From Limonium bicolor (Eukaryota; Streptophyta; Magnoliopsida; Caryophyllales; Plumbaginaceae): a stretch of DNA of 64,000 nt. The notes under the pieces were generated by a model. It saw nothing but the letters and a program-made list of their open reading frames with translations, searched no databases and was not told the DNA's origin. Positions within the stretch are counted from its first letter, which is position 1. Each line of letters starts with the position of its first letter. Of this stretch, positions 29,601 through 40,570 are shown in pieces. The stretch covers positions 33,598,337-33,662,336 of the forward strand of contig CM041780.1 of assembly GCA_023374045.1 (NCBI GenBank), written 5' to 3'. The position numbers and the translations under genes are program-made.

Positions 29601-30867
29601 CCTTAGGTTTTTCCTTGCTCAATCTCGGTCACCAATATATATCTCCTTGCCAATGTTCTAACCAATATCCAATGACTCCAATGAGTACTAGATAATACAT
29701 TAACCCTAAGGAACAAACCCTAGGTTAAAAATGTGCTTTTAAGGTATTAAGGTGATTGTTTTACCTTGGTTACTCAAGACAAGCTTGGATATGAAGCAAG
29801 AAGGACCTCCTCAATCCTTTGAAGAGTAGAAAATAAGCTAGAACAAGGCATTAAAATGAAGCCTCATGAGCATGTATTTTCGGTCAAGAAGAAAAGTGAT
29901 GGAAACCTAGATTTTCTTACACTTTCTTTACCTTAAGAGAATGGAGAAGCCAATGGAGTCTCCAAACTTGAATTTCCTCCTCCAATGGTGGTTTGGCTTG
30001 GCACCAAATCAAAGCTCTTGAAGTTTTGAAAAGATAGAAAGAGAGAGCTTGAGCTAACTAAGAGGAATATGTAATTTGTTTTGGTTTTGGAGCTAAGATG
30101 AGTAAGTAGTGTGCAAGAGAAGGTGGAGCTAGCATGGGGTTGCTCTTCACGTTAATGGAGAAGGGAGAGAGCTTGAGAAAATTGTGGGAACAAGAGAGAA
30201 TGAAAAGGTGAGGAGAGAGGTGAGTTAAAATGAGATATTTATGTTGTAAAGTAAATTGTAATTTTGCTTTATAGTTATTTATTTGCTTAATGACTAATAA
30301 AGGTGGTGACTCACCTTATAAAAAACTGGCCCCCATTAAGTAACAAGGGTACTTAAGTCTTTGTTGACCAAATATCTCACTTATATTGACTTATGTTATA
30401 AACTACCTTAATTAATTTACTATTCACAAAACAAGGCACATTGTTGTGAAATTTTTGATTTCCCATTGATATAGACTTCCAAATGTGATACTATATAGTA
30501 CACATGTTAATTAAAGAGTAATGATGGACATTTAGCCATTCAAAACTCATTTACAAGACAATTTTTCAAAAATGTGCTTTAAGACTCCTTAAAGCACATT
30601 TTGTGTTTTAACTTGTTTTCAAGCTTGGTTTTCTTTGGTAATTGATTTAAAATGACCATTAGGATATTACTAAGGTATTAGAACAATATTTGGGTACTCA
30701 CCCAAGTCTCTCCAAGCTTAGAGCACGTTTTTGCTTAAACTGCTCTTTTGGTGTTTCCTTATATTTTCTTTGATTAGGAATGTTTCTTAATGTTTCTAAG
30801 GCATTATTTAGCCTCCTTATATCTTAGTTTATCATTTAAACACCATATCTAAGTTTGGGGTATTTCA
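26659..30867 (-). repeat. 5' LTR of Tekay element
   Basis: A 4,209-bp LTR, mate of 16105-20302. It would drive transcription leftward into gag, AlkB and pol. It contains the hairpin array at 28136-28539. Confidence 0.95.
28136..28539. repeat. 72-nt-period hairpin array in Tekay 5' LTR
   Basis: Second copy of the six-unit array. At unit 5 both arms differ from the left-LTR copy in a compensating way: GACTGAAC with GTTCAGTC here, GACCGAAC with GTTTGGTC there. Unit 6 also changes on both sides of the stem. Confidence 0.9.
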
Positions 30868-31459
30868 GATGTACACTTCCAATTTGCTAGCTTGGATTCA
30901 ATCTTGCGCACCACTGGCTTCGATGTTTCCGAATTCTTCATTCTTGCACCAAGGGGAACGCCAAAGTACATGGTTGGAAGTTTGCCTGTTTTACACCCCA
31001 GAAGGCTCCTAACCATTACCTCTTACTCCGATGTATTATTCAAGCAGTAACCCAATATTTTTTCCAGATTCATCCACAGGCCGCTTGTGCTAGCAAAACA
31101 TATTAGGATCCGCCTCAATTGTGTAATTTTCTCTCTACTTTGGTAAACAACATGGTGTCATCTACAAATTGCAAGTGTGTTCGAGTAACACCTTGCACTC
31201 TAATTTATAGCCCAGTGAAACTTCCATCCCTACACATTCCTTGAATCATCCAACTCAACGCCTCAACAATCATGACAAACAATAGTGGAGATAATGGGTC
31301 CCCTTGCCTCAGCCCTCTCTTGAGCTCAAAAGGCTTGGTAGGTGATCCATTGACTAAGATAGAAATCTTAGTACTCGTCACACATTCCATGAGCCACCCG
31401 ATCATTTTTGCCCAAAACAAAGATTAACAAGAACCTTATGCAAGAAATCCCATGATACA
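30868..31459 (-). pseudogene. LINE reverse transcriptase palm fragment
   Basis: In the minus frame this gives MIGWLMECVTST, SILVNGSP, GLRQGDPLSPLLFVMIVEALS, then past a stop LQFVDDTMLF with the catalytic DD. These are RT blocks 3-5 of plant L1 ORF2. The sequence continues toward 30868 with the KIESKLANWK segment and then jumps over the Tekay insertion to 16104. Stops show it is dead. Confidence 0.88.
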
Positions 31460-31546
31460 TGTAACACCCCTACCGCTAATCCAATCATTTACTCCTAACC
31501 CATCTCAATTACCAACATCAAGCAGCGGAAATCAAACTACCAACGT
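31460..31546 (-). repeat. First 87 bp of a minus-strand LTR (duplicated piece)
   Basis: Begins TGTAACACCCCTACCGC, the right-end signature (read in reverse) of the element A type LTR. It is followed abruptly by a second copy of LINE sequence. The full-length version of the same segment starts at 31901. Confidence 0.8.
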
Positions 31547-31900
31547 TGGATCCACCTCAATTGTGTAATTTCCTCTCTACTTTGGTAAACAACATGGTGT
31601 CATCTACAAATTGCAAGTGTGTTAGAGTAACACCTTGCACTCAGATTTATAGCCCAGTGAAACTTCCATCCCTACACATTCCTTGAATCATCCAACTCAA
31701 CATCTCAACAATCATGACAAACAATAGTGGAGATAATGGGTCCCCTTGCCTCAGCCCTCTCTTGGGCTCAAAAGGCTTGGTAGGTGATCCATTGACTAAG
31801 ATAGAAATGCTAGTACTCGTCACACATTCCATGAGCCACCCGATCATTTTTCCCAAAACAGAGATTAACAAGAACCTTATGCAAGAAATCCCATGATACA
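31547..31900 (-). pseudogene. Duplicated LINE reverse transcriptase fragment
   Basis: Second copy of the RT palm region, with the same motifs (GLRQGDPLSPLLFVMIVE) as 31205-31420. It exists because of the 441-bp tandem duplication and is not an independent LINE. Confidence 0.88.
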
Positions 31901-32924
31901 TGTAACACCCCTACCGCTAATCCAATAATTAACTCCTAACCTGTCTTAATTACCAACATCAAGCAGTGGAAATCAAACTACCAACGTTGGGCATTACAAT
32001 GCCGTTACTTACCGGAATACGGTGACACACTTCTCCAATACATACACATACTTGTTAGCTTCTTTACTCATCCGGATTAATCGGGTGTTCATACTCTTTT
32101 ACTCGTGGTCAGTGACTTATACTAGTCAGGACCATTACTCATACAAATACTTTACTTACTTACTCAAGTGAAGTCGGTATGACCTCCGGGCAGGGACTAC
32201 TATATCCCACCACCGGGCTTTAGGGTGGCTCACTAATCTAGGATGCTACCCATTTAAGGGGTTTGGTCCATGGAAAAGTTAAGGCTAGGATTCGGATCTA
32301 ACCTCTTGTGTCTCCTTATCCTCACGCGTGGCCGAAACTATATCGGACTTCTACTCATTCCATTTTACTCATTACTAAAGTTAAGGGGTTAGGTAGTTAG
32401 GAATTTGCAGAAGCCATTACTCCCATACCAAGGGTTAATACACTACACAAGTACACAATAAGATACACATATACTTCATTCTCATCTATTCATTTCATGA
32501 ATTATACAAACTGAGAGTTCAAGACATTATAACAAGAACAATATAATACAAGCACACGTAAGTGCAGTAAAATCTGATTCATGCATTTATCTTATTTAGG
32601 TGGTCAAATAAGCACACAAATCAGAGTAATCAGGTTAGGATACAGGGCATGAGAAAATCATACCTTTCACCGTCGTACGCGTACTTCCGGTTTCTGTTCG
32701 GAATTCAACTATTTGATTCCTATAACATACATGAAGTTGTATGGTCAATTACCTATTATTGGCCCAACTCATTCCTTCTTTAATACTTCCAACGTATACT
32801 TACTAGTTCTTACAATTCGTACTTGATTATGAAAATCATTCTCTTCTCATTACTTCCTAAACTTGTTTTCTTACTTACATACTTACTTTCTTACCATTAT
32901 TGCTCCATTAATGGTTTACTACTA

Positions 32925-32933
32925 TATATATAC

Positions 32934-32966
<33 letters not shown>

Positions 32967-32971
32967 CATAT
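32925..32971. repeat. TA/CA-rich microsatellite
   Basis: TATATATACACATACATACA followed by a run of TA repeats. Simple-sequence tract within the truncated LTR. Confidence 0.9.
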
Positions 32972-33000
32972 GGTTACCTTTATTACTCTTTTTTTTTGTG

Positions 33001-33327
33001 ACTCGACCAACCTTACCCAGGATCGGATCCAAGGTCGGTCGAAGTCAGTGAGTTACATTACTGAAAAATTCGGACCCGACCGACCTTACAAGTTCGGTCC
33101 CAAGGTCGGTCCAAGTCAGTGTATTACTGGGTTTGAAATTTATGACTCGGCCGACCTTGCCAAGTCCGGTCCCAAGGTCGGTCAAAGTCAGTGACTTCTG
33201 GTTTCCCAATTTACGACTCGACCGACCTTGTGAAGTTCGGTCCCTAGGTCGGTCAAAGTCAGTAGACTTCCGTCTTTACAGATTTAGGCTCGACCGACCT
33301 TGCTAAGTTTGGTCCCAAGGTCGGTCC
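33001..33327. repeat. 72-nt-period hairpin array in truncated LTR
   Basis: Five units with cores at about 33005, 33078, 33149, 33220 and 33292 (spacing 71-73). Stem GACCGACCTTG / CAAGGTCGGTC and loop with AGTCCGGTCCC are almost the same as in the Tekay LTR, but the spacer (AAAGTCAGTGACTT-like) is unrelated to the Tekay spacer. Confidence 0.9.
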
Positions 33328-34226
33328 AGCCCAGTATACTTGTTTTAATTTTTGTTTTCAGTTCCTTTCTTTCCCATTGCTTCCCTAATCTTCCTACATG
33401 TAATCCCACTGTGGAGGGTGATTTTTCGGTATGAGGGGGGTCTATCTAAATATGGTTCTTGACTGAAAAGCCTAGATCCTAGAAAATGTCATTCTATGGA
33501 GGGTGAAAACCCGTTATTCTAGCGTCCCTCAAATACCTACTAAATCGTCCGTCTTTCCCAGAAAGCATAAAGGGGAGTGCAAATGTACACTACACCCGCT
33601 TTCGATGGGTTCCACGCGGACTTATGCCCTAAGGGCGGAAATTGACTAGAGTCGCCACCTAGTTTGACCTAAAGAACTAGGAAAGGAAGAGAAGGGGGGG
33701 TTCTAAGAACCGTTAGTTGACTATGAGGTTGTTCCCTATGGATAGGACATATCTAGTTGCGTCAGAGATTCTATTGTGGGTTCGTACTGGGTTACACCCC
33801 TTAGAAGTGGCAACGACCACGACTTCGGATTGGTGCCCAAGGAAACCTCGGTCTCCAATTGTCGGGATTGCCCTCTTTCAAAACCTTTTAGAGAGATTCA
33901 TTTTAAAGCCAAAGGATAAGATCGAGTGTGGATTGAAGGACAGATGGTTTCGAAGAGTTTGGAGAAATAGGCTGGTCTTGAGATATTGATTGATGAAGTT
34001 GATTTGAATATTGAGATTTGGATTGTTTCAGAGAGGTTTGAGGTCGTTTTGACTTTCGCGAGATTAAGAGGATGCTGGGAGCTTTGAGGAGCAAAAGGTA
34101 TTTTAGTTATTATATTTTGGAGTCAAGGGGTGTTTGGATTAGGAGCAAAGGGTATTTTAGTTATTATATTTTGGAGTCAAGGGGTGTTTGGATCATTTGC
34201 TGGAGTTAAGGAGTTGTTGGTCATTC

Positions 34227-34375
34227 TGTAGCGCTTAGGGGTATTTTGGTCATTTTGTAGAGCTGAGGGGTATTTTGGTCATTTTATAGAGCTTAGGGGT
34301 ATTTTGGTCATTTTGTAGAGCTGAGGGGTATTTTAGTCATTTCGTAGAGCTGAGGGGTATTTTGGTCATTTTGTG
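34227..34375. repeat. 30-bp minisatellite, about five copies
   Basis: Units of the type GAGGGGTATTTTGGTCATTT repeat every ~30 nt. Immediately left (34100-34190) is a separate direct repeat of about 57 bp containing TATTTTAGTTATTATATTTT. Confidence 0.85.
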
Positions 34376-35779
34376 AAGTTGAGAGGTGTTCGGATTCTTT
34401 GGTGGAATTGAGGAGTATTTCATGTTCATAAAGTTTGGATTTTAGAATGGTCCAAATATTGAGGTGATTTAGGAAGTCGAAAGTGTTGATAGAGTATGAA
34501 AGAGGATATTTGGTTTACAGGTGTTCGGGTTTTGAGAATGTTTCAGGTTTCTGATCACTAAGGTTATTCGGGAGTACTTAAGAATAAAAGGCCCTATGTT
34601 AGTAAGGCTAGTGACTTCGAGTTTGCTTAAGAAAGGATTGAGGAGTGCTTAGGGGTTAAAGCTCTAAATGGAAGGATTGGATTGATTTGTTCAGAATTGC
34701 CTCTCTTAAAATTTTAAAACCAAGAATCATTGTTGTTATAAAAGGGCGAATAATCCCGAGGGGTTACCCTATGCACCCCCTCGAACACGACACTTAACTA
34801 ATAATAAGTACCGAGGCTCGAAAGATGGGGCAATGAATTTATGTCGAAAAATAGGGTTCAGAAAGAAACACCATGAATGAGATGTTCTCGGCCGAACCCT
34901 AATAACGTCTCTAACTCCCAGGTTTTAAAACGTTAAAAATCAAAAACATTGAAATCGAGCGGAAGGGAGTTAGAAGATTCTAAAATCCCGGCTACAACTA
35001 GGAAGGTTGTTACTTCCCAAGCACCCCGCCTTGTAAAAATCTAGGCTACAATTAGGGGAGGTTTGTCACCCTAATTCCCTGCCTAAAGAGATCCAGACTG
35101 CGACAACGGAGGTTAGGACCCCAGTGCCCTGCCTCGGATTTTTATTTAGGGAAGGGAGACAAGTGATGTTCTAACCATGGATGAAATGTTTTGAGGGGGT
35201 TAGACATTTTTTTGCTCCCTGAAAATGGTTTATTTGAGTTAAAAACTGAGTTGGAGAACTTTTGAAATTGTTCGGAATTCTCTGTAAAGAAACAATGATT
35301 TTGAGAAATGTTTAGGTGAAAACTTTCTGTATATGTGAGAAGAACTTTCTGCATTTGAGAAGAGTTTTCTATGATGTGAGAAGAGTTTTTCCTTTAAAAT
35401 TCCACAAAATGGTTTCTTTTGAAAACTTGATGAAGTTTGAATAAAATGATTGTTTGCAAATTTGAGAAAAGAGATTTTCAGGATTTTTGAATTAAAGCTG
35501 AATAATGAGGAATGTTTTTTGTTTTTTTGGAGTTTTGGATGGGATTTACAAATTGAGTTTGAATTGGATTTTGAATGTGAACTGAATGAGATTAGACCGA
35601 AATTGAATTGGACTGGATTGAAATGAATTGAAATGAGTCGGTTTTGAATTGGATTGAATTGGCTTCGGGTTGGGGCTGGAAAACGAGTCAGGTCAAAGTT
35701 AGACCGGGTCAAAGTTGGATTGGGTCAAAGTTGGGTTGGTCAAAGTTGAGATTGGTCAATGTTAGACCGAGTCAAAATT

Positions 35780-36440
35780 GGACTAGATTGGGCCTTGTCA
35801 AGGTCTGGGCCAGATTGGGCCTTGGTTAGGCTTTGGGTTAAAATGGGCTGAAGTGGGCCTTAGTCAAGCAGGCTTAATGGGCCGAATTGGATCTGGGCCC
35901 TAAAATGGGTATTGGGCTGGATATGGGTATGGGCCGAGTTGGGCTTAATGGGCTGAGTTGGGTTTGGGTCAAACTGGGCTTGGACCGAAATGGGTATGGG
36001 CCATAGTGGGTTTAGGCCCGAATTAGGCTTTTTGATTTTTAGGCTAAGTGGGATTTTTATGAAGTTGGTATTTTCTTGTGAATTTGGCCTCTTTATTGAC
36101 TTGTTTTTTTTTTTTAGGCTTTGAAGGTGTGAGCTAAAATGGGCTTTTGAGCCTGATAGGATTCTAAGCCTGAATTGGGCATAATGAGCTTTTGGGCCAA
36201 GGTGGACTGATGGGCCAAGTTGGGCTTAGGCTGAAAATGGGCTTGGGCCAAATGGGGCCCTGGTTGAGTTTTGATTGGGCCTTGGTTGGGCTTGTGGGCC
36301 GTTTTGGGCCTTGGTTGGGCTTGTGGGCCAAACTGGGTTGAAGTGGGTTTTAATGGGCCAAGTGGGTCCTTGATTTGGTTTTGGGCCAAATCGGCCTATG
36401 GGTCTTGTTTGAGATTGAAAAATTAGGCCTTGTTTGGAAT
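35780..36440. promoter_or_regulatory. Cluster of TGGGCY (site II-like) motifs in Tat LTR
   Basis: About thirty TGGGCC/TGGGCT motifs occur within 660 bp in a degenerate repeat with WTGGG-type spacers. TGGGCY is the site II element bound by TCP transcription factors in promoters of cell-cycle and ribosomal-protein genes. Whether these act as such here is unknown. They may simply be a diverged minisatellite. Confidence 0.55.
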
Positions 36441-39030
36441 TGGGTCGAAAATTTGGGCCTTGTTTGAGTTGTTTCGAGTTTTGGTTTTTGGATTTGAATT
36501 GGTTTTTGGGTTTGGACTGTGGGTTGTAAGCCCTGTGGCTTGAAATTACTTTTTTTTTTGAAGGGATTTTTGACTTTGAAGAAACAATGATTTTAACAGA
36601 AGGTTGAGAGACAATTCAAAATGGCAACGAGGGTTTGAAAATGTGGGGAGTTGCTATGACTTGAGAAACTCTAGAACCAAAAGAGAGAGCTAAAACCTTA
36701 AGCCTTTTTTCATTTATTCCCTTTTTTTTGGTAAAGTTTTTTAATGAAATTAAGGACGGTTTGGGATAGGCTTTAAAGTTTGGAGGGTATTGTTCCCCAC
36801 CTAGCAAATAGAAATGAGCTAGTTGTGGGGTACCCTCAAAGGCTTAAAAGATTTTCAAAGTTTTGGAAGGTATTGTTCCCACCAAGCAAATAGAAATGAG
36901 CTAGTTGTGGGGTACCTTCCAAGACTTTGATCAAAAAGAAAAAAGGGTGACCTAGGGGGCCATCTAGGGTTTAAATAAAGAACAAATAGGCAAAATAGTA
37001 CACCAAGAGCTGAATTCAATGATATCATACCAAACATATACACGTGCTAAACTGACAAAGGAAGAAAACAGATCACTAAGAGTAAATCGGTAATACAAAC
37101 AACAATATATATGTGTACGTCTGCATAGCGCGCAGAAGGCCATAAGTAATGGAAACAATTAACATAAGCACCATCAAAGAAACAACGAACTGAAAGTAAA
37201 CAGTCTCCTCCTTACCCCTTCCGCAACTAAGAGCAATCCTAAGACCACGAGGTCTTGTAGTTAATGCTGCAAATAAATTCGATATCAATCAAACCTGAGT
37301 TGGGTTACTTGGCAAACCAATTTTACTTCCATCTTTAGTGCATAAGGAGTAGTGAAGATTCAGGTAGAATAAAGCAAAGGCCGACATCAATACTTATCCC
37401 GGCAAAGAAAGAGAAACCGAAGAGAAAGGAATCCGACCCTCTCTTGAACATATAAACAATAGAGCTAAAATCAAACACTAAATGTACATTTCTATTTTAT
37501 CCATTCAGGCCTTATTCCGAAAGAACATTACAGATGATTACGCAGTCATCCTAGCTTTTATTCCACTTCTTTTTTTTTTGGACATTAACAAACGAAAATC
37601 ATCACTCACAAAGTTGAAGTCAGAAGAGCACATTTAGTAGAACATACGAATCTGTTCAGGAACTAGCAAACAAAACTTGCACATATGATCGAGAAGCTAA
37701 ACCACACGTTGGTTCACACAGAGAAACAAACTAATCAACGTCATTGGAAGATTATTCAATAGCTAAGAGGTCAAAGTTTCTCGTGGGTTAAGAGATAATA
37801 CCAGGAATGGAGAAACCAAAAAAAAAACTTCCTGTAAAACAAACAAGGGAGTTTGCGCAGACAAAGAGAAAATCAAATGAAGTCAGCCTCTCGTTTAACT
37901 GATAATCATAAATGAAGTGAAGATGGTTTAGAGTTCAGATTTCACTCTTGCAGACAGAAGTTTCTGATTACAGGCTCCCTGAACAACACAGACTTCCTGA
38001 GTCTTAAGCTCAAGCACCATTAAATCCCATAACATTTAGCAGCAATATGTTCGCACAAGAGAAAGGTACACAGATTAGCAATACAGAATAGCAAGCTTAG
38101 CAATTTTCGCTTACAACCGAATCCAACCAGGATCAAGTTGCTAAATTCTGAAAGGGAAAGGAAGATTATAAACATAATCCAGAAGTGAAAACACTAGTCC
38201 ACACAACAGATCAAGGCACGACAATGAAACCAATGACAGATTGATGGCTTAACTCATAATACCAATCCAAACACACTTTTCTATCAAGAGCAGATTTAGA
38301 TTATATAGGCATAGCTCGGGCTAAAGTGCAACATGGAAAACGATAGCCAAAGCAAACTGAAGAAAACACGCTGAAGTTGTATCACTCAATACTCTCAGAG
38401 GGAAGCACCAGATTTAGACCATTCACTTCTTTTTCTTCTTCTTTTTTTTTTACGCCAACAAAGTGGGTTAGTATAAACGAAACCAAACTTATTCAGGGAA
38501 AATGATCATACGAACGAGAATAACATCAGTAAAACCGGTGGAGTTTCGAGAGGAATTTTCCCATTGTTTTTAACTTTGACCCATGTCCACAACTGCAAAG
38601 TCTGTAACATATTAAATGCTTTGGAACGATAACATATTCGAGCGAAGTACACAGGAAATAACGGATTCGAAAAGGGGTACGAGAGAAGGGAAATCGGTTT
38701 ACTGGGTGGAGTAAACTCCGACCAAATCGTTCCCTTCTACTACCACCGTAAACACCTTTGGATATGCCATGCACACGGCCAAGTGAAACAAAAATGAGAA
38801 GACGAGAAATATGAGTTTATGAAATACGAGATGATTCATAAGGGAGAAGAACCGCCGACATTAACACTAGAATGCTCCGGCGAAGTCGACGCTAAGACGC
38901 CATCACCCTTTTATGGGTTCATCTGGGCGAGAATAAAAAAAATAGGAGTAAAACCAAAAGGAGCCGTGGGTGGCTTCGAAATCACAAGGAAAACTGAAGG
39001 GGAGAGGTAATAACCAACTTACTCTTTTGG

Positions 39031-39603
39031 TTAACGCAGGATGATGAAGTGCAACAACGGGGGAATGCAAAAATTCGATAAACAGAGGCGAGCTCTCGAC
39101 GGAGAAAAGGTGGATTCCGACGAGGATGAGACGAGCGGCGTTCGTGGGGTGTGTTCGGGCACAATGAAGGAGTTTATGGTGGTGGTCGGAGAAGATTGAA
39201 CAGGGTGGTGTGGAGGTGATGATTCGTAGGTAGAAGATGGTTTTGCAATGGTGATCCCCCTAGAAGGATGAAGGTGGGATCGATGTCGAAGGGCGTTGGC
39301 GATGGTGTTTCCCGGTGAACAAATAGTGGCGAGGTGTTTCAGGGAGGTTCTCCGATGAACAGGTGTGATGGAGGTGAGGATTCGAAGTGGGAAAAAAGAG
39401 GATGGTCGGGTGGTGATTTGAAGACGAGCCGTTCCGATTCCCATGGAAGCATGCAGGCAAGATGGGGTTTTCAAGGAAGTTAGGCAACCGTCCAACTCCT
39501 TCACCCTTGAATACCGAGGAACATTCAGAGAAATCAAGCCCATACTATCGTGTTTTTTTTTGTAAATTGGCTTACCAAGATGAGAGTGGACCGACACAAA
39601 CAT
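39031..39603 (-). other. 190-codon open frame in Tat LTR, unrecognised
   Basis: An open frame on the sense strand of the LTR. It starts MFVSVHSHLGK and is rich in Ser, Pro, His, Thr and Arg, with no domain I recognise. Composition and overlapping frames suggest it is chance or leader sequence rather than a gene. Confidence 0.2.
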
Positions 39604-39662
39604 CAGGAAAGAAGAGGGATAAAAAAAAACCTCTTCCCATACTCAGTAGATGAAAACGAGTT

Positions 39663-39735
39663 CTGCTACCACTGAGATTCGAACTCAGTATTCCCCACAC
39701 CCCTCCTGCACACTTAACCAGTTGAGCTGTAGCAA
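39663..39735 (-). other. tRNA-like sequence 1 in Tat LTR
   Basis: Minus strand: GCTACAG at the 5' side can pair with TGGTAGC at the 3' side. An A-box-like CAGCTCAACTGGTTAAG and a perfect T-arm (CTGAG-TTCGAAT-CTCAG) are present. The anticodon arm is degenerate, so it is tRNA-like (internal Pol III promoter type) and not a confident tRNA gene. Confidence 0.6.
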
Positions 39736-39805
39736 ATTTCTGTTTTTAACCGTAGATAGAAAAACAAAAGTCGTATTGCAAGCTAAACGGGAAATAAATA
39801 AAAAG

Positions 39806-39880
39806 ACGCCTTAGCTAGGAATCGAACCCAGAACCATTGGGTTACATGGAAAGTATGCTAACCGGCTATGCTGAGTCAGA
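39806..39880 (-). other. tRNA-like sequence 2 in Tat LTR
   Basis: Minus strand: TAGCCGGTTAGCA (A-box-like), a T-arm CTGGG-TTCGATT-CCTAG with one wobble pair (B-box GGGTTCGATTCC), then GGCGTC and a TTTTT run resembling a Pol III terminator. Acceptor pairing has two mismatches and the anticodon arm is poor. Confidence 0.55.
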
Positions 39881-40377
39881 GATCAATATCTTCACGGGAG
39901 AAAATAATACTGGAGTTTTTAGCCCGGACTGGGATAACTATTCTAAAATTGCTACCCACTCAAAAGGAAAGTATACTATAAAATGAGAACAATAATATAG
40001 TGACAAGAAATTATGAAATACAGATAGGATTCAAAACGTAATGAGACATAAATAAAGGAATAGCACATGTGCATGAAATGATGAAAAATAATCCCCGTGA
40101 AGGGGAGATGAAAACTAATAAATAAATAGATACAATAATAGTAGTAAAAGTTACATAAAACGATGGAAATGGCGATGATAAAACAACGAGAAAATCAAAA
40201 GGAAATGATAAAAAGGTATGAATCAATTGAGTTCATAAAATAATACCAGGTGATAATAAAACAGCGAAATATTTTAAAACAAAAGCAACAAAAATAAGTA
40301 CACAAAATGAAGTAGTTTTTTTTTAAAATAGATTACAATGAAATAAATATAAAATAAAATGAAATAAAAATAGAATA

Positions 40378-40425
40378 ATGTAAAATAAATAAAATAAATA
40401 AAATAAATAAAATAATATATAAAAA
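40378..40425. repeat. (AAATA)n-like microsatellite
   Basis: Repeated AAATAAATAAAAT units at the A-rich end of a low-complexity stretch (about 40310-40425). Confidence 0.85.
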
Positions 40426-40570
40426 GGCTCGTGCTCCTCTTCCATAGGAATGTGAGATTTTAAATGTCGGGGAAAAAAATTCCTTTAGTTGAAAACAGGG
40501 ACGACCACCCTATTTCTAGAAGCATGTTTATTTTTGTATATATATATATATTGTTTTAATATAAAACGGG

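Larger units (their letters stand above)
16105..30867 (-). mobile_element. Tekay-type chromovirus carrying an AlkB exon
   Basis: A 14,763-bp minus-strand Ty3/gypsy element inserted in the LINE, with TSD GATGT at 16100-16104 and 30868-30872. LTRs of about 4.2 kb (26659-30867 is the 5' LTR, 16105-20302 the 3' LTR) read TGAAATACCCC...TGTTACA on the coding strand. PBS is the initiator-Met type. Coding order is gag, AlkB, protease, RT, RNase H, integrase, chromodomain-like C-terminus. The LTRs differ by a small number of changes, so the insertion is fairly young. One in-frame TAG in gag and two in pol make this copy probably non-autonomous. Confidence 0.95.
31105..31990. repeat. Tandem duplication, about 441 bp, spanning a LINE/LTR junction
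   Basis: Copy 1 is about 31105-31546 and copy 2 about 31547-31987. CCTCAATTGTG occurs at 31113 and 31555. TGTAACACCCC occurs at 31460 and 31901. Each copy contains LINE RT followed by the first 87 bp of the LTR. Only copy 2 continues into the rest of the LTR. The copies differ at several positions, so the duplication is not recent. Confidence 0.88.
31901..33398 (-). repeat. Truncated minus-strand LTR, element-A-like family
   Basis: Starts TGTAACACCCCTACCGCTAA, which is the reverse complement of how element A's LTR ends. It runs until the Tat LTR begins at 33399. No opposite LTR end (GGGGTATTTCA) is seen, so it is interrupted or truncated. It contains an AT dinucleotide tract (about 32925-32971) and a hairpin array (33001-33327). 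No coding sequence. Confidence 0.65.

Noticed and set aside
39031..39603. 190-residue open frame as a captured gene in the Tat LTR
   Set aside because: Low-complexity Ser/Pro/His composition, overlapping frames, no recognisable domain.
39663..39880. Functional tRNA genes
   Set aside because: Anticodon arms do not fold well and acceptor stems have mismatches; only tRNA-like character is supported.
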